From: Stieleria mannarensis
Lineage (GTDB): Bacteria > Planctomycetota > Planctomycetia > Pirellulales > Pirellulaceae
Length of the DNA: 64,000 nt
Assembly: GCF_014154935.1 (NCBI RefSeq)
Contig: NZ_JACEHH010000050.1
Span: 1-64,000, forward strand
Direction: 5' to 3'
The translations under genes and the position numbers were made by a program. Positions 17,610 through 27,000 of this stretch are shown here, piece after piece (within the stretch, counting starts at the first letter, position 1; every line of letters starts with the position of its first letter). The notes beneath the pieces are model-generated. The model worked only from the letters and a program-made list of their open reading frames with translations. It had not been told where the DNA came from and ran no database searches.

Positions 17610-20438
17610 TTACCATCGGTACTCGACCTCCAGCGTGGTGCGGCCGGGCGGGAGTGATAGCGGCACGACCAATTGCTTATCCGATCCGTCGTCGACGATC
17701 TGGGATTGGTGTTGCGGATCGATTCGAACCTTCAGGGAATCCCCGACCAGAAAGGAATGCTCGGCGATCGCTCGGATACGTTTGCCCGATGCGACGCGAA
17801 AGACCAGGTTGTCGCGTCGGCGTTCGGCCTTCAACGTGACCGTCCGTTTCAACACCGGTTGATCGGCGTCAATCCCATCGATCGCGTAGTCTTCGATTTC
17901 GATCTCGCCGAATCGATACGTCCACGTGGGACGGCCGACCTCGTCCAGGTGATAACCGGTGAATCGGTGATGTGGTGGACGGCCCTCGTCGACGATCCAC
18001 GGCTGTCGGGCATCGTCCAGGTCTGGCCCGGCGGAGAAACGGATCAGGTCGGTTCCCAGCGGCCGCACGGTCCCGTGTCCCTGACTGCGCCAGACGCCAC
18101 CCGGATCGGCAAACTTGCCCTTCCAAATCATCGCCAGCCGCATCTGTTCGGCGTCAAAGGCCAAGTTGACTCCGCCGGGATACCCGACTCCGATCCCGCG
18201 TTTGCCGATGTCGCGATAACTTCGCCGGAGCATCACCGCGCGGCCCTGATCGGCCAGCAATTCGATCGGTTCCAATTGCAATCCCTGCGGTGTTCTGGCT
18301 TGCCGGCCTTCGCGCAGGTATTCCCAGATCGCTCCGACTTGAAGATTCGGATCCCCGTCCAAGATCTCTTTTCGGATCGCCTTCCCACCGGGCCAAAACG
18401 ATGGCATCACCGTCCCGGGGCTGATGAGTTGCGGCGAGACCATGTATTGGAAGAACCATTCCTTGTGAAGCCGCTCGGCCATTTCCGTCAGGTCGACCGC
18501 GGGCATGGTTTGAGCCGGTTTGTGCTGGAAGGTGTGACATGCGATGCAGTTCAATCCGCCGCGACCGACCAGTTGGTGCCCGGTTTTACGCGTCTCCTTG
18601 GGATCCGACGTCTCGGAGATTTCGACCATCGGCTTGGGGTCGACCGACGCAAAAAGTTCGACCAGGTGAGCGACGTTGTCGGCACCGTATTGGGGCATTC
18701 GGGTTTTGACGTAAGGGCGAATGGACCGTCCCGCGACCAACACCTCACGCATCCATTTCGGACGCAGTTTCCCACCAACCCCGGTCAACGACGGCGGGAT
18801 GCGTCCTTGGGGGCCCAGGTTTTCATTGGTGGTGTGAAAGAACGAATCACGCTGGTCCGACACGCCTCCTAAATCATCGCGCCGGTGGCAGCGGTAACAG
18901 CGAAACGTTTTCATCGTCAACACGATCTGGTCTCGGTCGTCCAACGTTGTGCCGACATCTGCAAGTGCAGCTCGGATCGCATCACGTTCACTGTCGTCCA
19001 AGTCATAGCGTGGCCAATTGCCGGAGCCATCCGAGAGACATCCTCGGTCGGTGTCCAGTTGCGACAGAGCGGGCAAGTGCATGGCAAGCTCCCGATGTTG
19101 GTCCAATGTCGCGGCGTTGTCGACAACGTGACATTCGGCGCAGCCGAGTTTCGCGAACCACTTGCGGCCCTGTTCGATCCACGAGGGATCGGCCCGGATC
19201 GGCGACGATTCGATCTGGGACGCCGCGCCGCCGGCCAAGTAGTTGGCCAGATCGATCGCCTCCCAGTGTGTCAGTTTCATGTCGGGCATTCGTCCCGAGG
19301 GTCGCACCGAGTGCGGGTGTTCGAGGAATGTCGACAGTCCGGCGACGCTATACTTTTGGCTCAGATCGCCCAGTGTGACCGAGCTTTCCGACATCGTTTC
19401 GGCCCCCTGATCGTCGCGTGGTGAATGGCAAGCGACGCATCCGACCGAATGAAACAGTTCGCGTCCGCGCGCCGCCGATTCCGCATCAACATCGTCGCGG
19501 TGAAACGGTTCCGCAGCCAGCGACACCAGGTAGCGGGTGATCGCCGTCGACGCCGCCTCGCGATCGTCGTCGGAGAGATGCCCCATCATTTCGGGCATGC
19601 TGGTTCCGGGTTTGACATGCTGCGGATCGGCGATGAAGCGACGGAGGTAACCGGGATCGATCCGCGACGCGGCGGAAGTCAGCCGCGGTGCTTGTTTGGC
19701 GGGAACCAGATTCTGGGCCGCCGTTGCTTCAGCATCATCATGATGGCAATTAACGCAACCGAATCGGTCCAACAAGACTCTGCCATAAAGTCGCGGCTCC
19801 AGCGTCTCCGTTGCGACCTTGGTGGTTCCCTCGATCTCCGGCATCGCGCCGGCTTGGGCGATGTCCATCAGGTACTTCACCAGATCCAGGAACTGTTGCC
19901 GGTCGGCCAGTTGGTCGGCCAACTTGGTCGGCATCGCAGAAACCGTGTCTTTGGCGAGCCGCTGGATGTCGTCGGTCGCGATCTCGATCAATCGGTTGGC
20001 GTCGGACAGTTCGCGCAACGCGATCGTTTCGTCATCCTGGCGAACGATCCTTCCGGTCACGACGCGACCGCCCAGCGTCAGGATCTTGACCGATTCGAAT
20101 CCTTTGGAGATCACTTTGGAGGGCTGCAAGATCGCCTCGACGATCTCCTTGTCTTTCAATTTCGCCAAGGCTTGATTCAGGTCCGGCCCGAGCAAGTCCT
20201 CGGCGGCTTGGGCGTGGCACTTGGTACACGCCAGCGACTGCGTGGAAAACAAGATGGCCCCGCGGACCCCATCACCCCGTTGGCGTGCTTGGGCCGCCAG
20301 CGAGTCGCTGCTTTCGGCCAGCAACCGTTCGGTCAAGGAGGGTTGCGATGGGGACTGGGCGAGTCCCCGCCGGACGAATTCCCGCTGGGCGATGCAGGTG
20401 GTCAGCACCAGTAATGCGACGATGAAGATTCGATTCAC
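17610..20438 (-). CDS. Exported six-haem c-type cytochrome-domain protein
   Basis: About 942 residues with six CxxCH haem-attachment sites: CTKCH, CVNCH, CVACH, CAECH, CYRCH and CIACH. Each lies in its own cytochrome-c-like segment. The C-terminal part (GYHLDEVGRPTWTYRFGEIE) is a beta-rich domain without haem. Starting at GTG 20438 places a signal peptide (NRIFIVALLVLTTCIAQ) at the N-terminus; the longer frame from 20537 adds 33 unlikely residues. It is periplasmic and a probable electron acceptor for a quinoprotein-like dehydrogenase, here the propeller protein encoded downstream. Such proteins are abundant in planctomycetes, and their exact partner is unknown. Confidence 0.88.
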   Translation of the reverse strand: MNRIFIVALLVLTTCIAQREFVRRGLAQSPSQPSLTERLLAESSDSLAAQARQRGDGVRGAILFSTQSLACTKCHAQAAEDLLGPDLNQALAKLKDKEIVEAILQPSKVISKGFESVKILTLGGRVVTGRIVRQDDETIALRELSDANRLIEIATDDIQRLAKDTVSAMPTKLADQLADRQQFLDLVKYLMDIAQAGAMPEIEGTTKVATETLEPRLYGRVLLDRFGCVNCHHDDAEATAAQNLVPAKQAPRLTSAASRIDPGYLRRFIADPQHVKPGTSMPEMMGHLSDDDREAASTAITRYLVSLAAEPFHRDDVDAESAARGRELFHSVGCVACHSPRDDQGAETMSESSVTLGDLSQKYSVAGLSTFLEHPHSVRPSGRMPDMKLTHWEAIDLANYLAGGAASQIESSPIRADPSWIEQGRKWFAKLGCAECHVVDNAATLDQHRELAMHLPALSQLDTDRGCLSDGSGNWPRYDLDDSERDAIRAALADVGTTLDDRDQIVLTMKTFRCYRCHRRDDLGGVSDQRDSFFHTTNENLGPQGRIPPSLTGVGGKLRPKWMREVLVAGRSIRPYVKTRMPQYGADNVAHLVELFASVDPKPMVEISETSDPKETRKTGHQLVGRGGLNCIACHTFQHKPAQTMPAVDLTEMAERLHKEWFFQYMVSPQLISPGTVMPSFWPGGKAIRKEILDGDPNLQVGAIWEYLREGRQARTPQGLQLEPIELLADQGRAVMLRRSYRDIGKRGIGVGYPGGVNLAFDAEQMRLAMIWKGKFADPGGVWRSQGHGTVRPLGTDLIRFSAGPDLDDARQPWIVDEGRPPHHRFTGYHLDEVGRPTWTYRFGEIEIEDYAIDGIDADQPVLKRTVTLKAERRRDNLVFRVASGKRIRAIAEHSFLVGDSLKVRIDPQHQSQIVDDGSDKQLVVPLSLPPGRTTLEVEYRW

Positions 20439-20660
20439 GTCAGTGACTCTCGTTGTCGTGACGGAGCAAGAATGTTGATTGCCGACAGTGTAGCCGCAAT
20501 GCGAATCACGATAAGGCAGAAGTGTGTCCGCGGTCACCAGTGGGATCGATCTCCCTCAATCGATTCAGCGATCGACCAGCTATGATCTTGGGGCGGTTGT
20601 GCTGGAAAGCATCACTGACATCAACCGGTGCGCACAATCGGCTCCGCTCTTGCGGGAATT

Positions 20661-20820
20661 TGGTAAGAAGATTTTTGGGGTAAGAAAATGGTGAATTCCT
20701 GCTTCTCTTCGATGGACCCAATCTTCCGACCGCTAAAACCTTCCTGCCCCTCGACGCGGCAAGGGTACCCTGTCACGTCGGTCGCAGTCAGGAGAGGGAT
20801 GGCAGAATGATGACAGGCAG
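20661..20820. repeat. Composite repeat, copy 2 (reversed order)
   Basis: GGTAAGAAGATTTTTGGGGT at the left, an inverted-looking CAATCTTCCGACC and ACCTTCCTGCCCCTC in the middle, and GGGATGGCAGAATGATGACA at the right. It fills the gap between the cytochrome start and the flavoprotein stop. The remaining part of the gap shows no gene. Confidence 0.6.
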
Positions 20821-20840
20821 GAAGCCTCGCCAACTCTCAC

Positions 20841-22124
20841 CTACTCGGACGAGCTGGCGGCGATCCCGGCGGCTCGACCGGTGCTGAAGGCGGCTTGAAA
20901 GTTGTAGCCGCCGATCCAGCCGTCGACGTCCAAGACTTCTCCGGCGATGTACAACCCCGACGCCTTTCGACTGGCCATCGTCCGCGGATCGACTTCGGAC
21001 AACTTCACCCCGCCAGCGGTCACCTCGGCTTTGGCAAATCCTCGCGTGCCTTGGATCGGAAACGTGGCGGTCTTGAGTGCAGCGACCAGCGTTTGGAGTT
21101 TAACGCGGGAGAGTTCGGCGATCGGATCGTCGGCATGGTTGCTGCGGGTGATCGATTCGGCCAGTCGAGCGGGTAACCAATCGGCGATCACCGCGGCGGT
21201 CGTCCGCCGTCCACCACTGCTGCGATCGGTGAGAGCTTGCTCGATCTGTTGAATCGACAACGAGGGCACCAGATCAACCGTCAAGGTGACGTCATCAAAG
21301 GAGTCGGCACCGGTGATCGTGCCACTGACATCCATCGCCGCCGGACCGGAGAATCCCAGATGGGTGAACAGCCAGCTGCTGCGGCGGCTGACCAGCGGTT
21401 TGCGTTTGGACGGCGGCTTGGATTCCCAATCGCTGCGTCGATAGACCGACGCGACGCAATCCTCGAGCGTCAGCCCGGACAGGGCGTGAGTCCAGTGGTA
21501 ACCGCCGACCAGGGGGACCAGTGCGGGGCGGGTGCGTACGATCGTGTGACCGAGCCGGTGCAACCAGGCATAGGCATCACCGGTCGTGCCGCAACCCGGC
21601 CAGCTTTTTCCGCCGGCGGTGACGATCAGTCGGTCGCAAGGGATCGCTTGGCAATCGGTTTGCACCGTCCAACCGTTGGGAGTCTGTTCGATTCCGCTGA
21701 CGGCACAGCGGAGGTGCAGTTTCACGCCGGCCTGGATCGCACGTTGCTGGAGTGCGTCGCGGACGTGGACGGCCCGATCGGATTTGGGAAAGATCTTCCC
21801 GGTCGATTCCACCTTGGTGTCGACACCTTGCTGACGAAACATCGCCACCACATCGGCGGGACCGAACGCGCCGACGGACTTTTGCAAAAAGCGACCGGCT
21901 TTGCCAAAGGCGCTGACGATTCCCCGCGCGTCGGTGTCTTGGGTGATGTTGCAGCGTGTTCCGCCGGACATCAAGATTTTGACGCCGGCCTTGCTGTTCT
22001 TCTCCAACAGGTAGACCGTCGCCCCCCGCATCGAGGCCTCCGCGGCGGCGACCAATCCGGCGGCCCCGGCCCCGATCACCACGATGCGGCGCGCGTTATT
22101 GTCACGGTGGGATGGATCTGTCAT
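20841..22124 (-). CDS. HI0933/BaiN-family flavoprotein
   Basis: A 427-residue FAD-binding protein of the HI0933 (YhiN/BaiN) family. The dinucleotide motif GAGAAGLVAAAEA is near the N-terminus, followed by the family signature KILMSGGTRCNIT. TAGGKSWPGCGTTGDAY lies in the middle, and the C-terminal FAD block reads GLYIAGEVLDVDGWIGGYNFQAAFSTGRAAG. Length is typical. It is cytoplasmic; family members have been linked to reduction of unsaturated substrates, but the role is unknown in most bacteria. It is divergent from the desaturase, sharing a 245-base region that holds a direct duplication of GTGCCCGACGAT (22290-22315). Confidence 0.9.
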   Translation of the reverse strand: MTDPSHRDNNARRIVVIGAGAAGLVAAAEASMRGATVYLLEKNSKAGVKILMSGGTRCNITQDTDARGIVSAFGKAGRFLQKSVGAFGPADVVAMFRQQGVDTKVESTGKIFPKSDRAVHVRDALQQRAIQAGVKLHLRCAVSGIEQTPNGWTVQTDCQAIPCDRLIVTAGGKSWPGCGTTGDAYAWLHRLGHTIVRTRPALVPLVGGYHWTHALSGLTLEDCVASVYRRSDWESKPPSKRKPLVSRRSSWLFTHLGFSGPAAMDVSGTITGADSFDDVTLTVDLVPSLSIQQIEQALTDRSSGGRRTTAAVIADWLPARLAESITRSNHADDPIAELSRVKLQTLVAALKTATFPIQGTRGFAKAEVTAGGVKLSEVDPRTMASRKASGLYIAGEVLDVDGWIGGYNFQAAFSTGRAAGIAASSSE

Positions 22125-22369
22125 GGACTCTCGGGCTGCGACAATGGCGACATGGACAACTTTGGGGAATTTGCGGGCGAGGCTGTAAGGTCGTATTTAA
22201 ACTGAAGGTTTACGAGGGCGGTCCACCAAATTTTGCCGCCATCCAAGGACGATAGAAACAACACGAGGATTCTGTCCAGTAGCGCCGTGGTGCCCGACGA
22301 TGTGCCCGACGATGTGCCCCATGGCTTGCCGGACCACCACCGCGACCCACTTCCACGATCACAGCAGCG

Positions 22370-23539
22370 ATGTCCGTTAATAGCCCAGCCAAGCTTGCCC
22401 GCGACACCCACCCCGACCCCAAACGCGCTGGCCAATCCGGGCCGCAGAAACCCGGCGGCGACGGCCAGTTTTCGTTTGCCGAGGCGCGCAGCTTGATCGG
22501 AGATCTGGCGAAGCCGAATCCGCGGATCTACTGGACGGACTTTCTGTTGTCGATCATTGGCGGGTTCATCGCCTTGCACGCCACGCTGCACGTGCCGCGA
22601 TTGTTCTGGTCGGAACCGTGGGTGGTTCCCGCCGTGATCGTGTCATACCTGGCGACCGTGCTGTTGTTCATGCGCTCGGTCATGTTCATCCACGAATTGG
22701 TGCATCTGCCCAAAGAAGGGTTCAACGGATTTCGATTCGTATGGAATCTGCTGTGCGGGATTCCGTTGTTCGTCCCCTCGTTCCTGTATTACCCGCACAT
22801 GGACCACCATCGCCGCAAACACTACGGCACCGAGCATGACGGGGAATACCTGTCGCTCAGCCATCACAGCCCGTGGATGATCGTGGGTTTCATCGGCCAA
22901 GCGTTGGTCATTCCGTTCTTGGGGCTGTTTCGGTTTGTGGTGTTGAGCCCGGTTTGTTGGTTGATTCCCGGGGCGCGCAAACTGGTCCATCGTCACGCAT
23001 CCACGATGGTGGTGGATCCGTTTTACGAGCGTGAGGACGCGTCGAAGTCCGAGATGCGTGTCGTCGTGGTGCAAGAGTTCTTTTGTTTCCTGGTCGGAGC
23101 CGGATTGATCTTTCGTCACAAAATCGTCACCGGCGAGTGGTTCGATCCGTTGTGGATCGTCGCCTACAGCGTCGCGATCGGGTTGTTGACGCTGAACGAA
23201 ATTCGGACCTTGGGGGCGCACCGCTGGACCGGTGACGGGGCGGAGATGACGTTTGAGGAACAGTTGCTCGATTCGGTCAACTATCCGCATGCCCCGTGGA
23301 TCAGCGAATTGTGGGGACCGATCGGGACGCGTTACCATGCGTTGCATCACCTGTTCCCGCGTTTGCCGTACCACAACTTGGGCAAAGCCCACCGCCGATT
23401 GATCGAAGGCTTGCCGGCCGACTCGCCGTATCACAAGACGGTCGCCAACAGTTTGACCGCCGAGATCAAGGCGCTGTGGCGGCGCTCGCGCGATCGGGGC
23501 AAGACGGCCGAGAGCCAACCGGCAAAGATCGCGGCCTGA
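22370..23539 (+). CDS. Membrane fatty-acid desaturase family protein
   Basis: A 389-residue di-iron integral-membrane desaturase/hydroxylase. The three histidine boxes are visible: HELVH at 108-112, HMDHHRRKH from 143, and HALHH at 323-327. They are separated by hydrophobic pairs of helices (LLSIIGGFIALHATLH, VIVSYLATVLLFM, VGFIGQALVIPFLGLF). A hydrophilic N-terminus of about 45 residues precedes the first helix. It probably introduces double bonds into membrane lipids, though a hydroxylase or carotenoid role cannot be excluded. ATG 22370 has no strong ribosome-binding site. It is a single-gene unit between divergent and repeat-rich flanks. Confidence 0.87.
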   Translation: MSVNSPAKLARDTHPDPKRAGQSGPQKPGGDGQFSFAEARSLIGDLAKPNPRIYWTDFLLSIIGGFIALHATLHVPRLFWSEPWVVPAVIVSYLATVLLFMRSVMFIHELVHLPKEGFNGFRFVWNLLCGIPLFVPSFLYYPHMDHHRRKHYGTEHDGEYLSLSHHSPWMIVGFIGQALVIPFLGLFRFVVLSPVCWLIPGARKLVHRHASTMVVDPFYEREDASKSEMRVVVVQEFFCFLVGAGLIFRHKIVTGEWFDPLWIVAYSVAIGLLTLNEIRTLGAHRWTGDGAEMTFEEQLLDSVNYPHAPWISELWGPIGTRYHALHHLFPRLPYHNLGKAHRRLIEGLPADSPYHKTVANSLTAEIKALWRRSRDRGKTAESQPAKIAA

Positions 23540-23574
23540 CCCCCTTTTCGCGCACTTGACGACGCGTTCGGAGA

Positions 23575-23634
23575 GTCGCCGTGTTCTCTGAACTCGGCGG
23601 CCCCCAAAGTCGCCGTGTTCTCCGAACTCGGCGG
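23575..23634. repeat. Direct duplication GTCGCCGTGTTCTC-GAACTCGGCGG
   Basis: Two copies of a 26-base sequence (23575-23600, 23609-23634) differing by one base. They begin a repeat-rich gap (23540-24033) downstream of the desaturase. Just before them stands GGCCTGACCCCC, a word also present near 35930 and in the IS ends. Confidence 0.75.
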
Positions 23635-23698
23635 GCGCGAAAAAGCAAAGCTTGGGCCCCCGCCGACCTCGGAGAGGCATAGGCATCAAGTGAAGGAC

Positions 23699-23835
23699 TT
23701 CACCCTCCCTGGAAGGGAGGGTCGAGCGCAGCGAGGGGAGGGTCGAGCGGCGGTGTGCGAGTGCATCCGAGCCACAGGCAACCCTCCCCGCGTCGTCGTA
23801 TACTCCTCCGCGACCTTCCCAAGAGGGAGGGTGAA
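23699..23835. repeat. TTCACCCTCCCTGG... palindromic repeat, copy 1
   Basis: About 137 bases. It starts TTCACCCTCCCTGGAAGGGA and ends AGAGGGAGGGTGAA, with internal GGGAGGGTCGAGCG and TCCTCCGCGACC blocks, so the two ends can pair. Other copies are at 25504-25560 (half), 47571-47700 and 57259-57396. It is flanked by GGCATCAAGTGAAG and, inverted, CTTAACTTGATGCCGATGCC. The rest of the gap to 24033 has no clear gene. Confidence 0.8.
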
Positions 23836-24033
23836 TTCGGCTCAGCGATGAATCGCCCGCTTAACTTGATGCCGATGCCCCGCCGGCCGTCGCATCTTGC
23901 GTGATCACTACCGCTTGCGTGATACTGCACGCGAAGAACGGAGGAAGGGAGTGGTCCAAGATGAAAAGTGTCGACGCGGAGCCCTGGCTTGAACAAGAGT
24001 GAGATTCATGCCGGCTATGAATTCGAATCGGGG

Positions 24034-25008
24034 ATGTTTTCTCGGATGCGTTCCTGGGTGGACGTGGCATCCTGGGTCCGCTTGGCCCGCGTCCCCCGAA
24101 TCATGGCCTCTCCCAGTCACGTCGCTCTGGTGCTTGTCGCCTGTCTGGTGACACGTGTTCTGGTCTCGTCTGCTGTCGCCGTACGCGTCGCGCCAGCGCC
24201 GTTTTGGGAATTGCAATCGCACTTGGAGCCGATTGCGGCGATGTGGAATGCGGCCGGCCCATTGCTGGGAACCACACTGGTCGTGGCGATGTGGGTGCTC
24301 TGGACACCGGTGATCCAATTTGTTTGCCGTGGCGGCGCGGTGCTGGCCGCCGGCAAGTCGATGCCGCGTGCCGGAGGAGTCATGCGGCTGGTGCGATCGC
24401 GGCTGTGGAAATCGTTCTTGGTTCCGATCATCCCGTTGTTGTGCGTGCTGGCGTTGGCTGCTGCCGTGTTCGTGATCCGTGTGCCGAGTTTATTGGCCGA
24501 CATTGCGTGGCTTTCTCAGGCGACGGGTTGGGCGATCGGCATCGCGGTCATCCCGGTCGGCATTCTGGGATTCGGGGCATTGTTCGCGATACCGCTGGCG
24601 CTTGCCGCGATGGTTTGTGAACCGGATCCGGACCCGATCGATTCACTCAGCCGAGGCTATGAGGCATTCGTTCGTCGGCCGTTGTCGTTGGTCTGGTACC
24701 TGTTCGTTTCCGGTGCGATGGTATTCGTCGCCGGGGGGCTACTGGGCGGCGTCGGCTGGGCAGCGTCGTTGGCGACCTGGGGACTCAATTCGCTGATCGC
24801 GCCGGACCGGTTGCAATTGAACGCCGCCCTGGAAATCATCGCGACCCTCATGATTGCCTGGCAACTCACGCTGGCGTTTGGTCTACTCGGGGGAGTCTAT
24901 TTGTTGCTTCGCAGCGACGCCGGTGGCCAAGAGCCGGAGGACCTTTGGACGCCTCGGCAGGCTGCCAAAGAGCCGCTGCCCGAATTGCCCAAGGAGGCAC
25001 TTGAGTGA
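24034..25008 (+). CDS. Multi-pass membrane protein of unknown function
   Basis: About 324 residues with five or six hydrophobic segments: HVALVLVACLVTRVLVSSAV, LLGTTLVVAMWVLWTPVI, FLVPIIPLLCVLALAAAVFV, AIGIAVIPVGILGFGALFAI, YLFVSGAMVFVAGGLLGG and a last helix near IIATLMIAWQLTLAFGLLGG. The sequence DSLSRGYEAFVRRPLSLVWY resembles a cytosolic linker. The start is uncertain: ATG 24034 is chosen, but an in-frame GTG at 23968 would add 22 residues. Its stop overlaps the start of the next gene (GTGATG at 25005), so the two are translationally coupled. I do not recognise the family; similar pairs seem to occur in planctomycetes. Confidence 0.75.
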   Translation: MFSRMRSWVDVASWVRLARVPRIMASPSHVALVLVACLVTRVLVSSAVAVRVAPAPFWELQSHLEPIAAMWNAAGPLLGTTLVVAMWVLWTPVIQFVCRGGAVLAAGKSMPRAGGVMRLVRSRLWKSFLVPIIPLLCVLALAAAVFVIRVPSLLADIAWLSQATGWAIGIAVIPVGILGFGALFAIPLALAAMVCEPDPDPIDSLSRGYEAFVRRPLSLVWYLFVSGAMVFVAGGLLGGVGWAASLATWGLNSLIAPDRLQLNAALEIIATLMIAWQLTLAFGLLGGVYLLLRSDAGGQEPEDLWTPRQAAKEPLPELPKEALE

Positions 25009-25391
25009 TGAATCCCGCCGATAGGCCGCCGAGTACTTCACCATCATCCGCATCGAGGGCGGGGACCGCATCGGGGGCAGGGACGCCTGAATCGCAGGCG
25101 GTGAAGGTGAAGCACGGCCCCAAGATTCAAATCAGCCTGTCGCTGATGTTGTTGATGATGGTCGTGTTCGCCTTCCTCTCGGCGGCCTTGTTCTACGCCT
25201 CGCGGGTCCCCGCGATCCGCGAAGAACTGAGTGTGCTGTTCTATGGCGAAGCGGGTGAGGGCGGTGAAGACGTCGGCCGCCTGGCACATCGGGCGTTCAT
25301 CATGTTCACGTTCACCTCGCCGTTGCTGTTGGCTTGTGTTCTCTCGCTGACGGTTTCGGCATTGAAGTATTTGGGGCGTAAGTCGCCGTGA
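25005..25391 (+). CDS. Small two-helix membrane protein
   Basis: A 128-residue protein with a flexible Ser/Thr/Ala/Pro-rich N-terminus, then two transmembrane helices (ISLSLMLLMMVVFAFLSAAL and MFTFTSPLLLACVLSLTVSA). A charged loop (FYGEAGEGGEDVGRL) separates them. It begins at GTG 25005 or ATG 25008, overlapping the stop of the upstream membrane protein, so the two are probably co-translated and may form a complex. Function is unknown. Confidence 0.7.
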   Translation: MMNPADRPPSTSPSSASRAGTASGAGTPESQAVKVKHGPKIQISLSLMLLMMVVFAFLSAALFYASRVPAIREELSVLFYGEAGEGGEDVGRLAHRAFIMFTFTSPLLLACVLSLTVSALKYLGRKSP

Positions 25392-25503
25392 ACGTGCCAT
25401 CCATCGGTGCATGCGTGTCTGCGCAAGTCGTCAGTTTATTTAAGACACCTTCCCTCGCAGAGGTCGTGCGGTTTTTAACCTCTGATTTGACAGGCGTTTA
25501 CGA

Positions 25504-25560
25504 CTTCACCCTCCCTGGCAGGGAGGGTCGCGGAGGAGTGAGCGACGACGCGGGGAGGGT
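25504..25560. repeat. TTCACCCTCCCTGG repeat, copy 2 (half element)
   Basis: The sequence from CTTCACCCTCCCTGGCAGGG to CGACGCGGGGAGGGT is one half of the palindromic element at 23699-23835. It lies directly upstream of the RNA methyltransferase GTG start, so its GGGAGGG may act as that gene's ribosome-binding site. A GAGGTCGTGCGG...AACCTCT hairpin at 25459-25484 precedes it, also seen at 57218-57239. Confidence 0.7.
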
Positions 25561-25563
25561 TTC

Positions 25564-26958
25564 GTGACTGATTTAGACAGCCATGCCTCCGGTGCAACGA
25601 ATGCGTCCGATGAAGCTGGCGCGGACCTCCGCCGTTCACTTGCCGCGGCGCTCGGCACGGTCGCGATTTCCGACGAAGAGTTGGCGGCGTTTTCGGCGGC
25701 GTTGCTGACGCGTCATCGCAATGCGTTGCGTTGCCGCAGCGAGATCGATCAAGCCGACCTCTCGTTTCCCGTCCGCCCGGTCGACTGGTATTCACTCGGC
25801 TATCACTGCACTGATTCGGAGGCCCGCCCCAGCCGGACGTTGGACTACGCCGCCGGGGACTTTTTCATTCAGGATGCCGGTTCGATGTTGGCCCTCGCCG
25901 CGTGCGAAGCGGATGTGCCTCCCCAACGGGACCGATTAATCTGTGACCTGTGTGCCGCACCGGGCGGCAAGTCGAGCGCGCTGCTGGAATCGATCGGCGA
26001 CGGTTTCCTGTTGGCCAACGAACCGATCAAGTCTCGGATCGCACCGCTGGCGTACAACTTGGCTCGAACCGGAAACGATCGATACGCGATTTCCAGCCTG
26101 GATCCCGAAGTCCTGCAGACGCGACTCGGCGGCGTCTTCGATTTGGTCTTGGCCGATGTCCCGTGCAGCGGGCAAGCACTCTTGGGCCGCGGCAAGCAAA
26201 GCCTGGCTGCGGTCTCGCCGACCCAAATTGAACACAGCGCGCTGCGGGCCCGCCGCATCCTGTCGTCCGCGATCGGGCTGCTGCGTCCGGGCGGTCGGCT
26301 GGTGCTCAGCACCTGCACGTTCGCCGACGCGGAGAACGAATCGCAAGTGCGTTGGTTGCTGGAAAAGGATGGCGTGGCGGCCGAGCCGATCGATCGATTG
26401 GCCGACTATGCGAGTGATGATTCCGGATGTAGCTATCGACTGTGGCCGCACCGCCATCGCTGTGCGGGCAGCTTTGCGGCCTCGTTGCGATCCGACATCG
26501 GCGCAGCAGCCGCAGTCGAGCCAGCGTCGAGAAAGAAACGAAAGCGTCGTGAGAAACCGGAGCGGTTGCCCGATGAACTGGGGGAATGGTTCGGCGTCAC
26601 GCCGCAGCGTTATCAAGTCGCCGGGGCGGTCATCTGGGCTTGGCCCGAGGACGCTCCGTCGTGGGCCGAATCGATTTCCGCCGCCGGCCCGGAACTCACC
26701 TATCGTACCGGTCAAACCTGGAAGCCGTCGCACGAGGCGTCGCTGCGTCGAACCGGGGCGCTGCGAGGATTGCAATCGGTCGATGTCGATGATTCGACGG
26801 CGCAGCAGTTCCTAAGCGGACAACCGATCGCGTGCGCGTTGACGGGCTGGTGCGTGGTGCGTCACCGAGGCCGACCGTTGGGCTGGATCAAGGCGTCGCG
26901 TGGGACCGGCAAGAACCACCTGCCCGCCGCGGCCAGGATGGAAGTGGGGGTGGGATAG
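25564..26958 (+). CDS. NOL1/NOP2/Sun-type RNA m5C methyltransferase (RsmF-like)
   Basis: A 464-residue SAM-dependent methyltransferase that methylates cytosine C5 in rRNA or tRNA. The order of motifs fits the NSUN/RsmB/RsmF group: DFFIQDAGSMLALA, the SAM motif CDLCAAPGGKSSALL, DLVLADVPCSGQALLGR (catalytic motif IV Cys), and LVLSTCTFADAENESQVRWLL (motif VI Cys). The C-terminal region (LTGWCVVRHRGRPLGWIKAS) resembles the PUA-like domain of RsmF. The start at GTG 25564 is preceded by GGGAGGGTTTC, part of a repeat. There is no N-terminal RNA-binding NusB domain, so it is RsmF-like rather than RsmB-like. It is cytoplasmic. Confidence 0.85.
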   Translation: MTDLDSHASGATNASDEAGADLRRSLAAALGTVAISDEELAAFSAALLTRHRNALRCRSEIDQADLSFPVRPVDWYSLGYHCTDSEARPSRTLDYAAGDFFIQDAGSMLALAACEADVPPQRDRLICDLCAAPGGKSSALLESIGDGFLLANEPIKSRIAPLAYNLARTGNDRYAISSLDPEVLQTRLGGVFDLVLADVPCSGQALLGRGKQSLAAVSPTQIEHSALRARRILSSAIGLLRPGGRLVLSTCTFADAENESQVRWLLEKDGVAAEPIDRLADYASDDSGCSYRLWPHRHRCAGSFAASLRSDIGAAAAVEPASRKKRKRREKPERLPDELGEWFGVTPQRYQVAGAVIWAWPEDAPSWAESISAAGPELTYRTGQTWKPSHEASLRRTGALRGLQSVDVDDSTAQQFLSGQPIACALTGWCVVRHRGRPLGWIKASRGTGKNHLPAAARMEVGVG

Positions 26959-27000
26959 GTGGACCGTGTTTTTCGCAATAGCGAGAACGAGATTCGTGTC

